DNA of 64,000 nt from Cohnella hashimotonis (GCF_030014955.1 NZ_JAGRPV010000001.1:2914001-2978000); one strand, 5' to 3'. Numbered from the stretch's first letter, positions 18,870-28,738 are shown. Notes: generated by a model from the letters alone, not told the origin. A program made the numbers and translations.

Positions 18870-18981
18870 TTTTTGTTCAACCCGCCGCAAAATCGTTCAA
18901 TCCGCCCGTCCGTGCGCCTCTATATATTTCAACGAGATCGAGAGATCCTTCATTCGACATGGTTCCAAAGGCTCCTATAAT
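18870..18981 (+). promoter_or_regulatory. Activator-type promoter of the sugar ABC transporter operon
   Basis: Two GTTCAAyCCGCC half-sites (18875 and 18895) are spaced 20 bp apart, two helical turns, as expected for an AraC-type dimer site. A proximal box GAGATCCTTCAT lies at 18942-18953. The -10 TATAAT (18976-18981) is 30 bp after the T of TCCTTCA; TTCGAC sits at the -35 position with a 17-bp spacer. Confidence 0.6.
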
Positions 18982-19026
18982 GAGGACATCGAAAGAGAGA
19001 GACTTCAGGAGTAAAGGAGAACCGCT

Positions 19027-19971
19027 ATGGAAACCACGACTGCGAGCCAGACCGGCAAAAAGCGGCGCTTCAAATCGAGCCACCGTCGAAAGGACGGATA
19101 CAAGCTTCTGCTTGCGGCGCTGCCGTTCGTCCTCATCGCCTTCGCCTTCAGCTATGTGCCGCTGTTCGGCTGGATTTACGCCTTTTTCGACTATCACCCC
19201 GGCATCCCGCTATCCAAAACACCATTTTCCGGACTCGACCGGTTCAGAGAAATGTTCAGCGATCCCTGGATGGGGCCCGTGCTGATGAACACGCTGGCGC
19301 TGAGCTTCCTGTCGATCCTGACCGCGCCGATTCCGATGCTGTTCGCCATCATGGTGTCCGAGGTGCGCAGCGGCTGGTTCAAGCGTCTCGTTCAGACCGT
19401 GTCCACGCTGCCGCACTACATCAGCTGGATTATCGTATACGCGCTGGCGTTCAGCATGTTCAGCACAGAGGGAGCGGTCAACACGTTCCTGATGAAACTG
19501 GGACTGGGCGGCGCGCCCGTAGACGTACTCGGCAACTACGAGCGCGTATGGACGGTGCAGACGCTGCTGCTCCTATGGAAATCCGTCGGCTGGAGCGCGA
19601 TTATTTACCTGGCCGCCATCGTCAGCATCGACAGCGAGCAATACGACGCCGCCAAGGTCGACGGCGCGGGCAGACGGCGCACGATCTGGCACATTACGCT
19701 GCCGAGCATCATGCCGACGTTTATCGTGCTGCTGCTGCTCTCGATCAGCAATCTGCTATCCGCCGGTTTCGAGCAATACCTCGTATTCAGCAACGTAATG
19801 GTTGCGGATCGCATCGAGGTGCTCGACCTGTACGTGTACCGGCTGGGTCTGGTCACCGGCGACTACTCTTACTCGACGGCGGTAGGGATGTTCAAGTCGA
19901 TCATCAGCATCGTGCTGCTGTTCACCGTCAACCTGCTGTCCAAAAAATTCCGCGGCCAAGGCATCGTCTGA
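19027..19971 (+). CDS. LplB-type carbohydrate ABC transporter permease
   Basis: A 314-residue membrane protein with about six predicted helices. The cytoplasmic EAA loop YDAAKVDGAGRRRTIWHI contacts the ATPase. The family is the LplB/YtcP-type permeases that import oligosaccharides. No ATP-binding subunit gene is present here, so a shared multi-sugar ATPase (MsmX type) is probably used. AAAGGAGAA precedes the ATG. Confidence 0.9.
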   Translation: METTTASQTGKKRRFKSSHRRKDGYKLLLAALPFVLIAFAFSYVPLFGWIYAFFDYHPGIPLSKTPFSGLDRFREMFSDPWMGPVLMNTLALSFLSILTAPIPMLFAIMVSEVRSGWFKRLVQTVSTLPHYISWIIVYALAFSMFSTEGAVNTFLMKLGLGGAPVDVLGNYERVWTVQTLLLLWKSVGWSAIIYLAAIVSIDSEQYDAAKVDGAGRRRTIWHITLPSIMPTFIVLLLLSISNLLSAGFEQYLVFSNVMVADRIEVLDLYVYRLGLVTGDYSYSTAVGMFKSIISIVLLFTVNLLSKKFRGQGIV

Positions 19972-19997
19972 CCGTTTGACCGGAAAGGAGCTTCCCC

Positions 19998-20939
19998 ATG
20001 AACACGACAACCGCAACCAAGCCTGCGGCCGTCGCTTCGAAGCCGGAGCGGCGCAAGCGGCCGATCGACTACAAGGATCTGACGTTCAACTTTTTTAACT
20101 ACCTGCTATTGACGGTGCTCGTGCTTGCCACCATCTATCCCTTTTACTACATCTTCATCTATTCGATCAGCGACTCGATCCAGGCGCAGAAGGGCGTCAC
20201 CTTCTGGCCGGCGGGCTTCTCCCTGGAGGCTTACCAGACCACGGTGAAGCTGCCGGGCATTATGGATGCCGCCATCGTATCGCTGTCGCGGACGGTCGTC
20301 GGCACACTCATTACCGTTTTCTGCTGCTCGTTCTTCGCCTATTTGATCACGAAGGAAGAGCTTCCGTTCCGCAAGGCGATTTACCGGTTCGTGCTCGTCA
20401 CCATGTACTTCAACGCCGGCTTCATCCCCTGGTATCTGACGATGAAAACGTACGGGCTGCAAAACAGCTTCCTGCTGTACGTGCTGCCGACGGCGCTTGC
20501 GGGCTTTAACGTCATCCTGATCAAGACGTTTATCGAACAGCTGCCGGCCTCGCTTGAGGAATCGGCCAAGATCGACGGCGCGGGCTACTTCAAAATCTAC
20601 ACGAGCATCATATTCCCGCTGTCGATGCCGATCATCGCGACGATCGCCGTGTTCGCCGCCGTGGGCCAGTGGAATACATGGTTCGATAACTACTTTCTCG
20701 TCGAAAATCCGAAGCTGCAAACGCTTCAGCTCGTGCTCTACAACTTCCTGAACCAATCGAGCAATCTGTCCAACGCGACGACGGAGCAGCTCAACCGCGG
20801 CGATCTGGTCCGCACGCTGACGCCGCAGTCGATCCGGATGGCCATCACCATGCTCGTGACGCTGCCGATCGTGCTCGTCTATCCGATGCTGCAGCGCTAC
20901 TTCGTCAAAGGCATCATGATGGGCGCAGTCAAAGGCTGA
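19998..20939 (+). CDS. YtcP/LplC-type carbohydrate ABC transporter permease
   Basis: A 313-residue second permease, 26 bases after the first, with GGAAAGGAG before the ATG. It has about six hydrophobic helices and the EAA loop EESAKIDGAGYFKIYTSIIFP. The C-terminus QRYFVKGIMMGAVKG is characteristic of this permease family. It would form the heterodimeric channel with the upstream permease. Confidence 0.9.
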   Translation: MNTTTATKPAAVASKPERRKRPIDYKDLTFNFFNYLLLTVLVLATIYPFYYIFIYSISDSIQAQKGVTFWPAGFSLEAYQTTVKLPGIMDAAIVSLSRTVVGTLITVFCCSFFAYLITKEELPFRKAIYRFVLVTMYFNAGFIPWYLTMKTYGLQNSFLLYVLPTALAGFNVILIKTFIEQLPASLEESAKIDGAGYFKIYTSIIFPLSMPIIATIAVFAAVGQWNTWFDNYFLVENPKLQTLQLVLYNFLNQSSNLSNATTEQLNRGDLVRTLTPQSIRMAITMLVTLPIVLVYPMLQRYFVKGIMMGAVKG

Positions 20940-20982
20940 CCGAAATGGCCTTCCGATCCGAAGAAGACAAGCTTGGATTATC

Positions 20983-20996
20983 CGGCGATATCGCCG
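20983..20996. other. 14-bp perfect palindrome before the binding-protein gene
   Basis: CGGCGATATCGCCG lies in the 94-base gap between the second permease and the binding protein. It could be an operator or a small mRNA hairpin that protects the abundant binding-protein message. There is no T tract. Confidence 0.4.
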
Positions 20997-21033
20997 ATAA
21001 TTATAAATCTCGACCATTCATAGGAGGGTTACA

Positions 21034-22830
21034 ATGAGAAAGAAAGCTACCCTTAAGCTGGGGGCCATGATGCTGGCGACGACTTCCCTTTTGCTCTCCG
21101 CCTGTTCCGGCGGCAACAACGGCAACAATGGAAACAACGCTTCGCCGTCCGCGACGACATCGGCTAGCGCCGGCGCAAGTTCGGCTGCCGCAAGCCCCAG
21201 CGCTTCGACCGAAGCCGCCAAGGATCTGGTCACGCTCCGCGTGCTGGTCATGGAGCCGGGCACCAAGTGGAACAAGTATAACGAAAGCCCGGTAGCCAAA
21301 GCGATCGCCGACAAAATCGGGGTCAAGATCGAATACGTAGAAGCCGACGAAAATAAATTCAACGTCATGCTGGCTAGCGGCGACCTGCCCGATATCGTCC
21401 GCTCGGACGTCAACAAATATCAAAAGCAGCTGATCGAAGGCAACCTGATCGTCCCGATGGACGACCTGCTCGCCGAGCACGGCAAAGACATTACCGCGAA
21501 CATCCCGACCGTCGTCGACTTCAGCAAGAAAAACTGGAGCAACGGCACCGGCAAGCTTTACTTCCTGCCGCCGCAGGTTCAGGCGAAGTCGGGCAAGTTC
21601 GTCCGTCCGATCACGATCGGCCCGACGATCCGCTGGGACTGGTACAAGGAAGCCGGCGCCCCCGAGGTCAAGACGATGGACGACCTGCTGAACGTCGTCG
21701 ACCAGATCGTGCAGAAGCATCCGAAGACCGACGACGGCAAAAAGGTGTACGGCGTCTCGATGTGGCAGGACTGGGGCTTGTGGCCGTACACGATCCCGCC
21801 GATCATTTTCACCAATATCGCCGGCGTGACGAGCGACCTGACGATGCACGAGACCGGCAGCACCAAGTTCATCAGCACGCTGACCGACGAGACGTCCAAC
21901 TTCTGGACCGCGATGAAGTTCTACTTCGACGCCAACCAGCGCGGCCTGCTCGATCCCGACAGCCTGACGATGAAAAACAACGATTACATGGCCAAGGCGA
22001 CCTCCGGCCAAATCGTCGTCGGACCGGCTACCTGGGCGATGGGCGACTTCAACGCTCAGCATACGAACGACGGCAAAGGCTTCATCGTCATTCCGGCGGG
22101 CAAATACGCCTGGACGGGCGAGATTCGCCCGCTCGGCTGGCAGGACAAATCGTACAGCATCTCCAAGAGCTCCAAAAATCCGGAGAAGGCGATGGAGTTC
22201 CTGAACTACATCTACTCCTACGAAGGCGCAAGAACGATGTACAGCGGCATCGAAGGCCAGAACTGGAACCTGACGGACGGCAAGCCGACGCTCACCGAAG
22301 ACTCGCTGGCGCTCAAGGCGACGGGCGGCATTCCGCTCGAATCGTCCGGCATGTCGCTCGACCTGAACATCATCGGCCTCGGCGGCGACGTCGCCAATCC
22401 GCAGGACGGCCAGCCGCTCAACCTGTTCAACACCGAGGAAGCGCTCGTCAAGGCTGCGACGCCGCTTGAAAAAGACTTTGCGCAGCACTACGGCGCATCG
22501 TATTCCGGCGAAGTATTCGGCAAGCTCATCAAGGAAGGCAAGCTCGTGTCCGCCACGACCTGGATGGACAATATGAGCGAGGATCAGGTGCTCAAGGAAA
22601 ATACGGTGCCGGGCGTCACGCTGACCGACGACTGGAAAAAGAAAGAGGCTTCGCTCAAGGAGCTCGCCACGCGTCAAGCGGCCAAGATCATTCTGGCGAA
22701 GGACGAAGCGGCTTACAACAAAGCGAAAGCCGAAGCGCTTGACGCCTTCAAAAAAGCGGGCGCGGACGACTTCACAAAGTATTACAACGACGAAGTCCAA
22801 AGACTGAGAGCGGAGCACGGCCTGCAATAA
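21034..22830 (+). CDS. LplA-type extracellular solute-binding lipoprotein
   Basis: A 598-residue lipoprotein. The signal sequence ends in the lipobox LSAC, with Cys24 as the lipidated residue, followed by a Gly/Asn/Ser/Ala linker to about residue 65. The remainder is a class I solute-binding fold, about 530 residues, the usual size for LplA-like oligosaccharide receptors. It works with the two permeases upstream. ATAGGAGGGT precedes the ATG. The glycan bound is unknown; the neighbouring GH2, GH78 and GH172 genes point to a branched plant-type oligosaccharide. Confidence 0.92.
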   Translation: MRKKATLKLGAMMLATTSLLLSACSGGNNGNNGNNASPSATTSASAGASSAAASPSASTEAAKDLVTLRVLVMEPGTKWNKYNESPVAKAIADKIGVKIEYVEADENKFNVMLASGDLPDIVRSDVNKYQKQLIEGNLIVPMDDLLAEHGKDITANIPTVVDFSKKNWSNGTGKLYFLPPQVQAKSGKFVRPITIGPTIRWDWYKEAGAPEVKTMDDLLNVVDQIVQKHPKTDDGKKVYGVSMWQDWGLWPYTIPPIIFTNIAGVTSDLTMHETGSTKFISTLTDETSNFWTAMKFYFDANQRGLLDPDSLTMKNNDYMAKATSGQIVVGPATWAMGDFNAQHTNDGKGFIVIPAGKYAWTGEIRPLGWQDKSYSISKSSKNPEKAMEFLNYIYSYEGARTMYSGIEGQNWNLTDGKPTLTEDSLALKATGGIPLESSGMSLDLNIIGLGGDVANPQDGQPLNLFNTEEALVKAATPLEKDFAQHYGASYSGEVFGKLIKEGKLVSATTWMDNMSEDQVLKENTVPGVTLTDDWKKKEASLKELATRQAAKIILAKDEAAYNKAKAEALDAFKKAGADDFTKYYNDEVQRLRAEHGLQ

Positions 22831-22860
22831 GGGCCGCCGCGCGCGGCATAGCCGCCTTGA

Positions 22861-22895
22861 CAGGGAGCCGGAGCCGAGGAGGCTTCGGCTCCCTG
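22861..22895 (+). terminator. Hairpin after the binding-protein gene (terminator or stabiliser)
   Basis: CAGGGAGCCGGAGCC and GGCTTCGGCTCCCTG form a 15-bp stem with one mismatch and a 5-base loop. Only TTCG follows, so termination is likely partial. This is a common arrangement for making binding protein in excess over downstream enzymes. Confidence 0.6.
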
Positions 22896-22934
22896 TTCGT
22901 TCGATGAAATTAAACGGATGGGAAGTGCCGCAGC

Positions 22935-25931
22935 ATGACGGAACGATATTTGGACGACTTGCAAGACGAGGCGTACCGCAAATCCTCGCTCTACGGAGAC
23001 ACGGCTTGCGAAATAGATGCATCCAGGCCTGCGCAACGGACGATTGCGAGGCTCGTCGACGGCGATGGAGACCGACATGGAGACGTTGATTCCAAGATTG
23101 TCTGTCTTGGGCCGGAACGGCTCTCCTTGTCGGGCAGCTGGCGCATGCAGGACAGCGAGCCCGCAGACCCCGGCGATCCCGCGCCGAATACCGGCTGGTT
23201 CGGACGAAAGGCGAAAGCGAGCCGGGGAATGGCGGAGAAGTGGTACGCGCCGGGCACGGATCGAAGCGGTTGGCGCGAGGTGACGGTGCCGACGACGGTG
23301 CAGCGCGCGCTCGTCGGACTTGGCGAGCTCGCGGACCCATACTGGGACACGAATACGATCGACGAGCTGGAAAAGCATGGCCAGCCGACGGAGACGCCGC
23401 TATGGTTCCGGCGGACGCGCGCGGAGCGCAGCGACTGGTGGTTTGCGCGCAGCTTCGAGGCGCCGGCCGATTGGCGGGGACGTCGGCTTACGCTGCGATT
23501 CGACGGCATCGACTATTCGGGCACCGTGTTCCTGAACGGGATGTCGCTCGGTTATCACGCGGGCATGTTCGGCGGTCCCGACCTCGACGTCACGCGGCTC
23601 GTCGACTTCGACGGTCCCAACGAGCTGGTTGTCCGAATCGATCAGGCCCCGCAGTCCTGGAACGGCATCATGAAAGGCAGTCCGGGCTTCGGCTGGCACT
23701 ACGGGCATCTGATATCGCTCGGGATATGGAAGGATGTCTGGCTTGTGGCCGAACCGGAAGTCGCCGTCTCCGAGCCGTATATCGTCACCCGGTCGATCGG
23801 TCCGGAGGGCGCCGTGCTGGAGATCTCGTACAGCGTGGACAACTTGCTGACGGAGCCCGTCTCGCTTACGGTCGATGGCGAAATTAAGCTGAAGGGGGAA
23901 AATGCCGAAAAGGCGCATGCCGTTCAATTTCGAAGCAAGCTCGAAGCGCCGATCGGACGCAGCCGGCATATCGCCGAGGTGACGCTGCGCGATCCGTTCC
24001 TTTGGTGGCCTGCGGGATACGGCGAGCAGGCGCTTTATGATTTAAAGCTTGACGTCAAGCCGGGCGACGGGGATGGAGCGAACGGGCGAGGCTGCGGAGC
24101 GGGGAATGGGTCTCCCGCCAGCGAGAGAGGAGCCTCTGCGATCGCGGCCGTCGGCACGGAGACGACGTTCGGCGTTCGTACGGTCGAGATGCTTGCTGCG
24201 CCGGGCGCACGCCCGGAAGCCGATTACCGCTGGCAGTTTGTCGTCAACGGCGTGCCGATGTTCATCAAAGGCGCGAATTGGTGCTGGCCGGATCCGATGC
24301 TCGAGCAGCGCGAGGATCTGTATGCGCGGCTGATCGGCTTGGCACGGCGCGGACATGTACAAATGCTGCGCGCCTGGGGCGGAGGCATCGTCGAAGAGGA
24401 TGTATTTTACCGGCTGTGCGACGAAGCCGGCATTCTGGTCTATCAGGAGTTTCCGTTATGCTGGGGGCCGATGGACGCGCCTTATACCGATCTCGGCGTC
24501 CTCGACCGGCAGGTGACGGCTTCGGTCAAGCGGCTGCGCAATCACCCGTCGCTCGTCATGTGGGGAGGCGGCAACGAAAACGGCGAGCACGGCGGCGCGG
24601 ACGAGGGGCTGCATCTGGTCGGCCGACGCTGCCGCGGAATCGATCCGTCCAGGCCTTTCCATCGGACAGACCCGTGGGGCGGGAGCGCGCACAATTGGAA
24701 CGTGTACCATGGCGGGGAGCCGCTCGACGCGGCGACGCTTGCAATGCCGTCGGTATTTTACGGGGAATACGGCGTGCCGAGCATGCCCGCTCGTTCGAGC
24801 TGCGTCCGGTTCGTGCCGGAGGAGGCGCTGTCTGCCTGGCCGCCGACCGAGGAGAGCCGGGGCTGGCTTGCGCATTTTCACCAGTTCTCGCTGAAGGACG
24901 TCATCAAAGTTATGCGGTACGGCGCATACGGGCCAATCACGGATTGGGAGACGTATATTACGTATTCCCAGGCCGCGCAGGGCGAGTCCATCCGATTTGC
25001 GGCTGAGATTCAACGTGCAGGCGCGGCGGAGGGGAAGACGGGTTTTTGGTATTACAAGTTCACGGATTTGTTCCCCGGCCATTCCTGGGGCGTCGTCGAT
25101 TTTTACGGTACGCCCAAGCTGCCCTATTATCAGGCGAAACGGGCTTGCAGTCCGCGATCGGCATTCGCCGTCTATGACCGGATCGGCGGCTGGGAGGCGG
25201 GCGAAACGTTCGAAGCGGAGCTTCATGCCGCAAACGATACCGGCTATGCGCTGCGCGGCGCTGTAGCGGTCGCGACCGTGTACGACAGCGGCTTAAGCGA
25301 GCTTTGGTCCGGCCGCTACGACGTCGAGCTGGAGGCGAACGGTCGGATTAAGCTGGGCCGAATCGCGTTCAAGCTGCCGGGCGAGCCCAAGCGGCTGACG
25401 CCGTTTTTGCTGGCGGTGATACTTCAGGACGAAAAAGGCGCGGCGATCTCGGATCAATGGTACGAAATGAACGCGCAGCCGAAAACGAAAGACCTGATCG
25501 CTTTCGAGCAAGCGCATCTGTATGACGGCAACGAGTATCCGGGCACGGTCGCCGAGGAGGCGTTCGCGCTGTATGCCGGCTTGCCGGACGCTCCGCTGCG
25601 CCGCCTGCCGCGCACCTCGCTGGCGCTGTCGGTCGAGTCTTCCCCCGGCGGGGGGCGCATCCGTATCCGCAATACGGGACTTGTCCCGGCCATCCGCGTG
25701 ACGCTCGCGGGATTCCCGGTCGACTGGAGCTGCTATCTGTCGGACAACGAGATCGGGCTGCGGCCCGGCGAAGAGCGGACGATTGCCTATGAAGCGCCGG
25801 CGGGAACGGCGCTTGACGATTTGACGGCCAGCGCCTGGAATGCGCCGGCAATCGCTGCGGAATATGCGCCTGGCGAGCAGACGGTCGAAGAGCCGCACGG
25901 TTCCGACGAAGGGGGAAAAAGCCATGCCTGA
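22935..25931 (+). CDS. GH2-family glycoside hydrolase (beta-mannosidase-like)
   Basis: A 998-residue cytoplasmic enzyme. After a 60-residue N-terminal extension, the jelly-roll domain starts at LSLSGSWRM. An Ig-like domain follows, then the TIM barrel with acid/base Glu548 in WGGGNENGEHGG and nucleophile Glu611 in FYGEYGVPS. The arrangement WGGGNE and the C-terminal extra domains point to the beta-mannosidase branch of GH2 rather than LacZ; exact specificity is uncertain. The ribosome site before ATG 22935 is weak (GGGAAGTG). The next gene starts 8 bases before the stop, so the two enzymes are translationally coupled. It probably hydrolyses the sugar imported by the upstream transporter. Confidence 0.85.
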   Translation: MTERYLDDLQDEAYRKSSLYGDTACEIDASRPAQRTIARLVDGDGDRHGDVDSKIVCLGPERLSLSGSWRMQDSEPADPGDPAPNTGWFGRKAKASRGMAEKWYAPGTDRSGWREVTVPTTVQRALVGLGELADPYWDTNTIDELEKHGQPTETPLWFRRTRAERSDWWFARSFEAPADWRGRRLTLRFDGIDYSGTVFLNGMSLGYHAGMFGGPDLDVTRLVDFDGPNELVVRIDQAPQSWNGIMKGSPGFGWHYGHLISLGIWKDVWLVAEPEVAVSEPYIVTRSIGPEGAVLEISYSVDNLLTEPVSLTVDGEIKLKGENAEKAHAVQFRSKLEAPIGRSRHIAEVTLRDPFLWWPAGYGEQALYDLKLDVKPGDGDGANGRGCGAGNGSPASERGASAIAAVGTETTFGVRTVEMLAAPGARPEADYRWQFVVNGVPMFIKGANWCWPDPMLEQREDLYARLIGLARRGHVQMLRAWGGGIVEEDVFYRLCDEAGILVYQEFPLCWGPMDAPYTDLGVLDRQVTASVKRLRNHPSLVMWGGGNENGEHGGADEGLHLVGRRCRGIDPSRPFHRTDPWGGSAHNWNVYHGGEPLDAATLAMPSVFYGEYGVPSMPARSSCVRFVPEEALSAWPPTEESRGWLAHFHQFSLKDVIKVMRYGAYGPITDWETYITYSQAAQGESIRFAAEIQRAGAAEGKTGFWYYKFTDLFPGHSWGVVDFYGTPKLPYYQAKRACSPRSAFAVYDRIGGWEAGETFEAELHAANDTGYALRGAVAVATVYDSGLSELWSGRYDVELEANGRIKLGRIAFKLPGEPKRLTPFLLAVILQDEKGAAISDQWYEMNAQPKTKDLIAFEQAHLYDGNEYPGTVAEEAFALYAGLPDAPLRRLPRTSLALSVESSPGGGRIRIRNTGLVPAIRVTLAGFPVDWSCYLSDNEIGLRPGEERTIAYEAPAGTALDDLTASAWNAPAIAAEYAPGEQTVEEPHGSDEGGKSHA

Positions 25932-28623
25932 ACATGGAAACGAAAATGTATTTGTAAATGTATTTAAGGAAGCGGCATGGATCGCTGCGCCCGTCGCCGA
26001 CCATCGGGATTGGGACGAATATGCGGTCGAGCTGACCGTCGTCTTGGAAGCAGGCACGCTGGAAATTCTGTTCGGCGTTCGATCGGAGGCGCGCTACAGC
26101 GGCTGTGCGCTGGATGCCGAGTTCGGCAGCGTGACGTTGTTCGGTTTTGCGGACGGAATCCGGACGGAACTGGCGCGCGCGGCTGCTCCAGAGCTGACGA
26201 ATTCGCCGGGCGCCATACGGATCAGGCTTGAGCGAAGCGCCGAGGAGGTCGCCGTTAACATCGGCGGACGAACCGTTCTTTGTGCCCGCGAACCCGGTCG
26301 CGAAGCGGGCACGATCGGCTTCAGAGCCGGAAGCGGCGGCTCGGCGGTCTGCCGGGATCTGCGCGTCGTTGCACCGGACGGACGCCACATGTACGTCAAC
26401 CGGTTTTACGATCCTGCAGTGATCCAATTCGGGGGCGGGCGCATCGACGGCTCGGGCAGCGGCCTGCGGCTGGACGAGAACGTTCTGGCTGTCTGCGAGG
26501 CGCAGGTCGCATCCGACAGCCCGCTGCTGCGCAAGCAATTCGAGCTGCAGTCGCCAGTCGTCCGCGCGGAGCTTTGCGTGTACGCTCTCGGGTGGTACGA
26601 GGTCACCGTCAACGGCGCAAAGCCCGATGCCCGTTTGCTGACGCCAGCGAACGCTCCTTACGAACGCAGGCTGCTGTATGACGTTTACGATGTGACGAGC
26701 TTCTTGAAGGCGGGGACCAATGCGGTCGGCCTCTGGCTTGGCAACGGCTACAATATGAATTATTCGCGGTGGGGCTGGAAGTGGAAGCGCGGCAAGGCGG
26801 TCGCTTTAACGCTGACGGCGACGCTCGAAGACGGTTCGACGCGGACGCTTGGTACCGACGAGAGCTGGCTGACCGGGCCAAGTCCGCTGCTCGCGAACGA
26901 CATCTACGACGGCGAGATTTTCGATGCCAGGCTCGCGCAGCCGGGATGGAATTTGCCGGAATTCGCGGCCTTGGGCTGGGCTCGCGCTGTCCGAGCGGCG
27001 CCGCCCGAAGGTGAGCTTTTGCGAAACGAGCAGCCTCAGGTCCGGGCGTTCGAGCCGCTTCGGCCGGTTCGCGTGCTTAGGCCGCGGGATGGTGTCGCCG
27101 TATACGACTTCGGGCAAAATATCGCCGGCTGGGCTAAAGCGGCCGTCCGGGGATCGGCCGGAACGCGGGTCGAGCTGCGCTACAGCGAGCTTATAGACGC
27201 GGACGGCGCGATCGATCCGTGGACGAACCGCAACGCGAAGGCGACCGATATTTACATCCTCGGCGGCAGCTCAGAACGAGAAACCTACGAGCCCCGGTTC
27301 ACCTATCACGGCTTTCGTTATGTCGAAGTGCGCGGCGACGCCGAGCTGCTGGAGCTGCTCGCGGTACCGGTGCATGCGGACGTCGAGGAAGCCGGCGAAT
27401 TCAACTGCTCGGACGAGACGCTTGTCCGCATTCAGCGCAACCTCCGCTGGTCGATACTGAACAATCTGTACAGCATTCCGACCGACTGCTGCCAGCGGGA
27501 CGAGCGCACGCCTTGTCTCATGGATTCGGCGGTCGTCGAGGAGGCTGCTATCCACAATTTCGGCATGCAGGCTTATTACCGCAAATGGCTCGGCGATATT
27601 AGCCACGATGCCGGCAATCCCGACTGGAGCGGGGACAAGGTGACGCTGCCTTGGTATCTGTACCAGTATTACGGCGATCGCGAGACGCTTGAAACATCTT
27701 ATCCGAGCATGTCCGCCTACGTGGATACGCTCGCCGCGAAGTGGCCTGCCGGCATCGTCGAGGAGGGCTTCGGCGACTGGTGCGTTCCGAACGACGACGG
27801 GTGGGAAAACTACTTCAACGAAGTAGCGATCGTGAATTCGGCGCTATACGGACGGTTCGCGCGCATCGTGTCTCAGGCGGCGGAAGTTTGCGGACATGCG
27901 GAAGAAGCTATGCGCTTCTCGGCGCTTGCGGAGCGGATCGGCGAGGCTTTTCAATCCCGCTTCCATGACGGCAACGGCATATACGGCAGCGGCTCGCAGA
28001 CTGCGCAATTGATGCCGCTCGCCTTCGGTATGGTGCCCTCATCCGCCGTCGACAAGGCGTTTCAGGGACTGCTCGCCGCAATCGAGGCGAAAGGCGGGCG
28101 CCTGGACACGGGCATCTACGGCACGCGTTATCTGATGGATGTGCTCGCGGACCATGGCTGCATCGACCTGGCGCTTGCGCTGCTGACGCAGCCCGAATAT
28201 CCCGGCTTCGGCTATCAAATCGCGCAGGGCGCGACGACACTCTGGGAGCAGTGGAGCGAGAAAGGCGGCATGCACTCGCACGATCATGCGATGTTCGGCG
28301 GTATCGGCGCGTCCTTTTACACGCGTCTTGGCGGCATCGAGCCGCTATCGCCCGGGTACGATTCGATTCGAATCCGGCCGAACGTGCCTTCTTGCCTGCA
28401 ATGGGCCAGAACTCGTCTGAAGACGGTAAAAGGCGAGATCGTCTCCGACTGGACGAAAGAAGGGAACGCGCTCAGGCTCGACGTCGAAATTCCGGCGGGC
28501 GCAACGGCCGTCGTCGTGCTGCCGGGTCCGAAGAGCGGCACCGCCGCGGCCGCCGACGAGCGCAGGGTCGGTCCGGGGAAGCATGCTTTTGTCGTCGCGT
28601 CTGCCGCCGCAGCGGCAGAATGA
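25924..28623 (+). CDS. GH78-family alpha-L-rhamnosidase
   Basis: An 899-residue cytoplasmic enzyme. The N-terminal part is a beta-sandwich domain. The Bac_rhamnosid_N-type domain follows, with WYEVTVNGAKPDARLLTPA and LWLGNGYN. Then come YDFGQNIAGWAK and the (alpha/alpha)6 catalytic barrel with SIPTDCCQRDERTPC, whose acidic D526-E527 is the conserved catalytic patch, and GDWCVPNDDGW. The start is ATG 25924 behind GGGGGAAAAA, overlapping the GH2 gene by 8 bases; an earlier in-frame start would sit inside GH2 coding sequence. Substrates are rhamnose-capped oligosaccharides, and the GH2 partner could remove the next residue. Confidence 0.88.
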   Translation: MPEHGNENVFVNVFKEAAWIAAPVADHRDWDEYAVELTVVLEAGTLEILFGVRSEARYSGCALDAEFGSVTLFGFADGIRTELARAAAPELTNSPGAIRIRLERSAEEVAVNIGGRTVLCAREPGREAGTIGFRAGSGGSAVCRDLRVVAPDGRHMYVNRFYDPAVIQFGGGRIDGSGSGLRLDENVLAVCEAQVASDSPLLRKQFELQSPVVRAELCVYALGWYEVTVNGAKPDARLLTPANAPYERRLLYDVYDVTSFLKAGTNAVGLWLGNGYNMNYSRWGWKWKRGKAVALTLTATLEDGSTRTLGTDESWLTGPSPLLANDIYDGEIFDARLAQPGWNLPEFAALGWARAVRAAPPEGELLRNEQPQVRAFEPLRPVRVLRPRDGVAVYDFGQNIAGWAKAAVRGSAGTRVELRYSELIDADGAIDPWTNRNAKATDIYILGGSSERETYEPRFTYHGFRYVEVRGDAELLELLAVPVHADVEEAGEFNCSDETLVRIQRNLRWSILNNLYSIPTDCCQRDERTPCLMDSAVVEEAAIHNFGMQAYYRKWLGDISHDAGNPDWSGDKVTLPWYLYQYYGDRETLETSYPSMSAYVDTLAAKWPAGIVEEGFGDWCVPNDDGWENYFNEVAIVNSALYGRFARIVSQAAEVCGHAEEAMRFSALAERIGEAFQSRFHDGNGIYGSGSQTAQLMPLAFGMVPSSAVDKAFQGLLAAIEAKGGRLDTGIYGTRYLMDVLADHGCIDLALALLTQPEYPGFGYQIAQGATTLWEQWSEKGGMHSHDHAMFGGIGASFYTRLGGIEPLSPGYDSIRIRPNVPSCLQWARTRLKTVKGEIVSDWTKEGNALRLDVEIPAGATAVVVLPGPKSGTAAAADERRVGPGKHAFVVASAAAAAE

Positions 28624-28681
28624 CCTTTACAAGACGATTCGATTCCATTACGCTTGTTTTCATGAGCGGGCTATTGCAGGG

Positions 28682-28716
28682 GAAGACGGGATGCATGCCG
28701 CCCGTCTTCTTTTTTT
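28682..28716 (+). terminator. Intrinsic terminator of the sugar operon
   Basis: GAAGACGGG and CCCGTCTTC form a perfect 9-bp stem with a 10-base loop, followed by seven T residues. It lies 59 bases past the rhamnosidase stop. Confidence 0.85.
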
Positions 28717-28738
28717 GTGCCTGATAAGGAGGGTCAAT

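Noticed and set aside
21001..23340. A 779-codon minus-strand frame opposite the binding-protein gene
   Set aside because: Shadow of a clearly real lipoprotein gene; it crosses into the start of the GH2 gene without a plausible domain.
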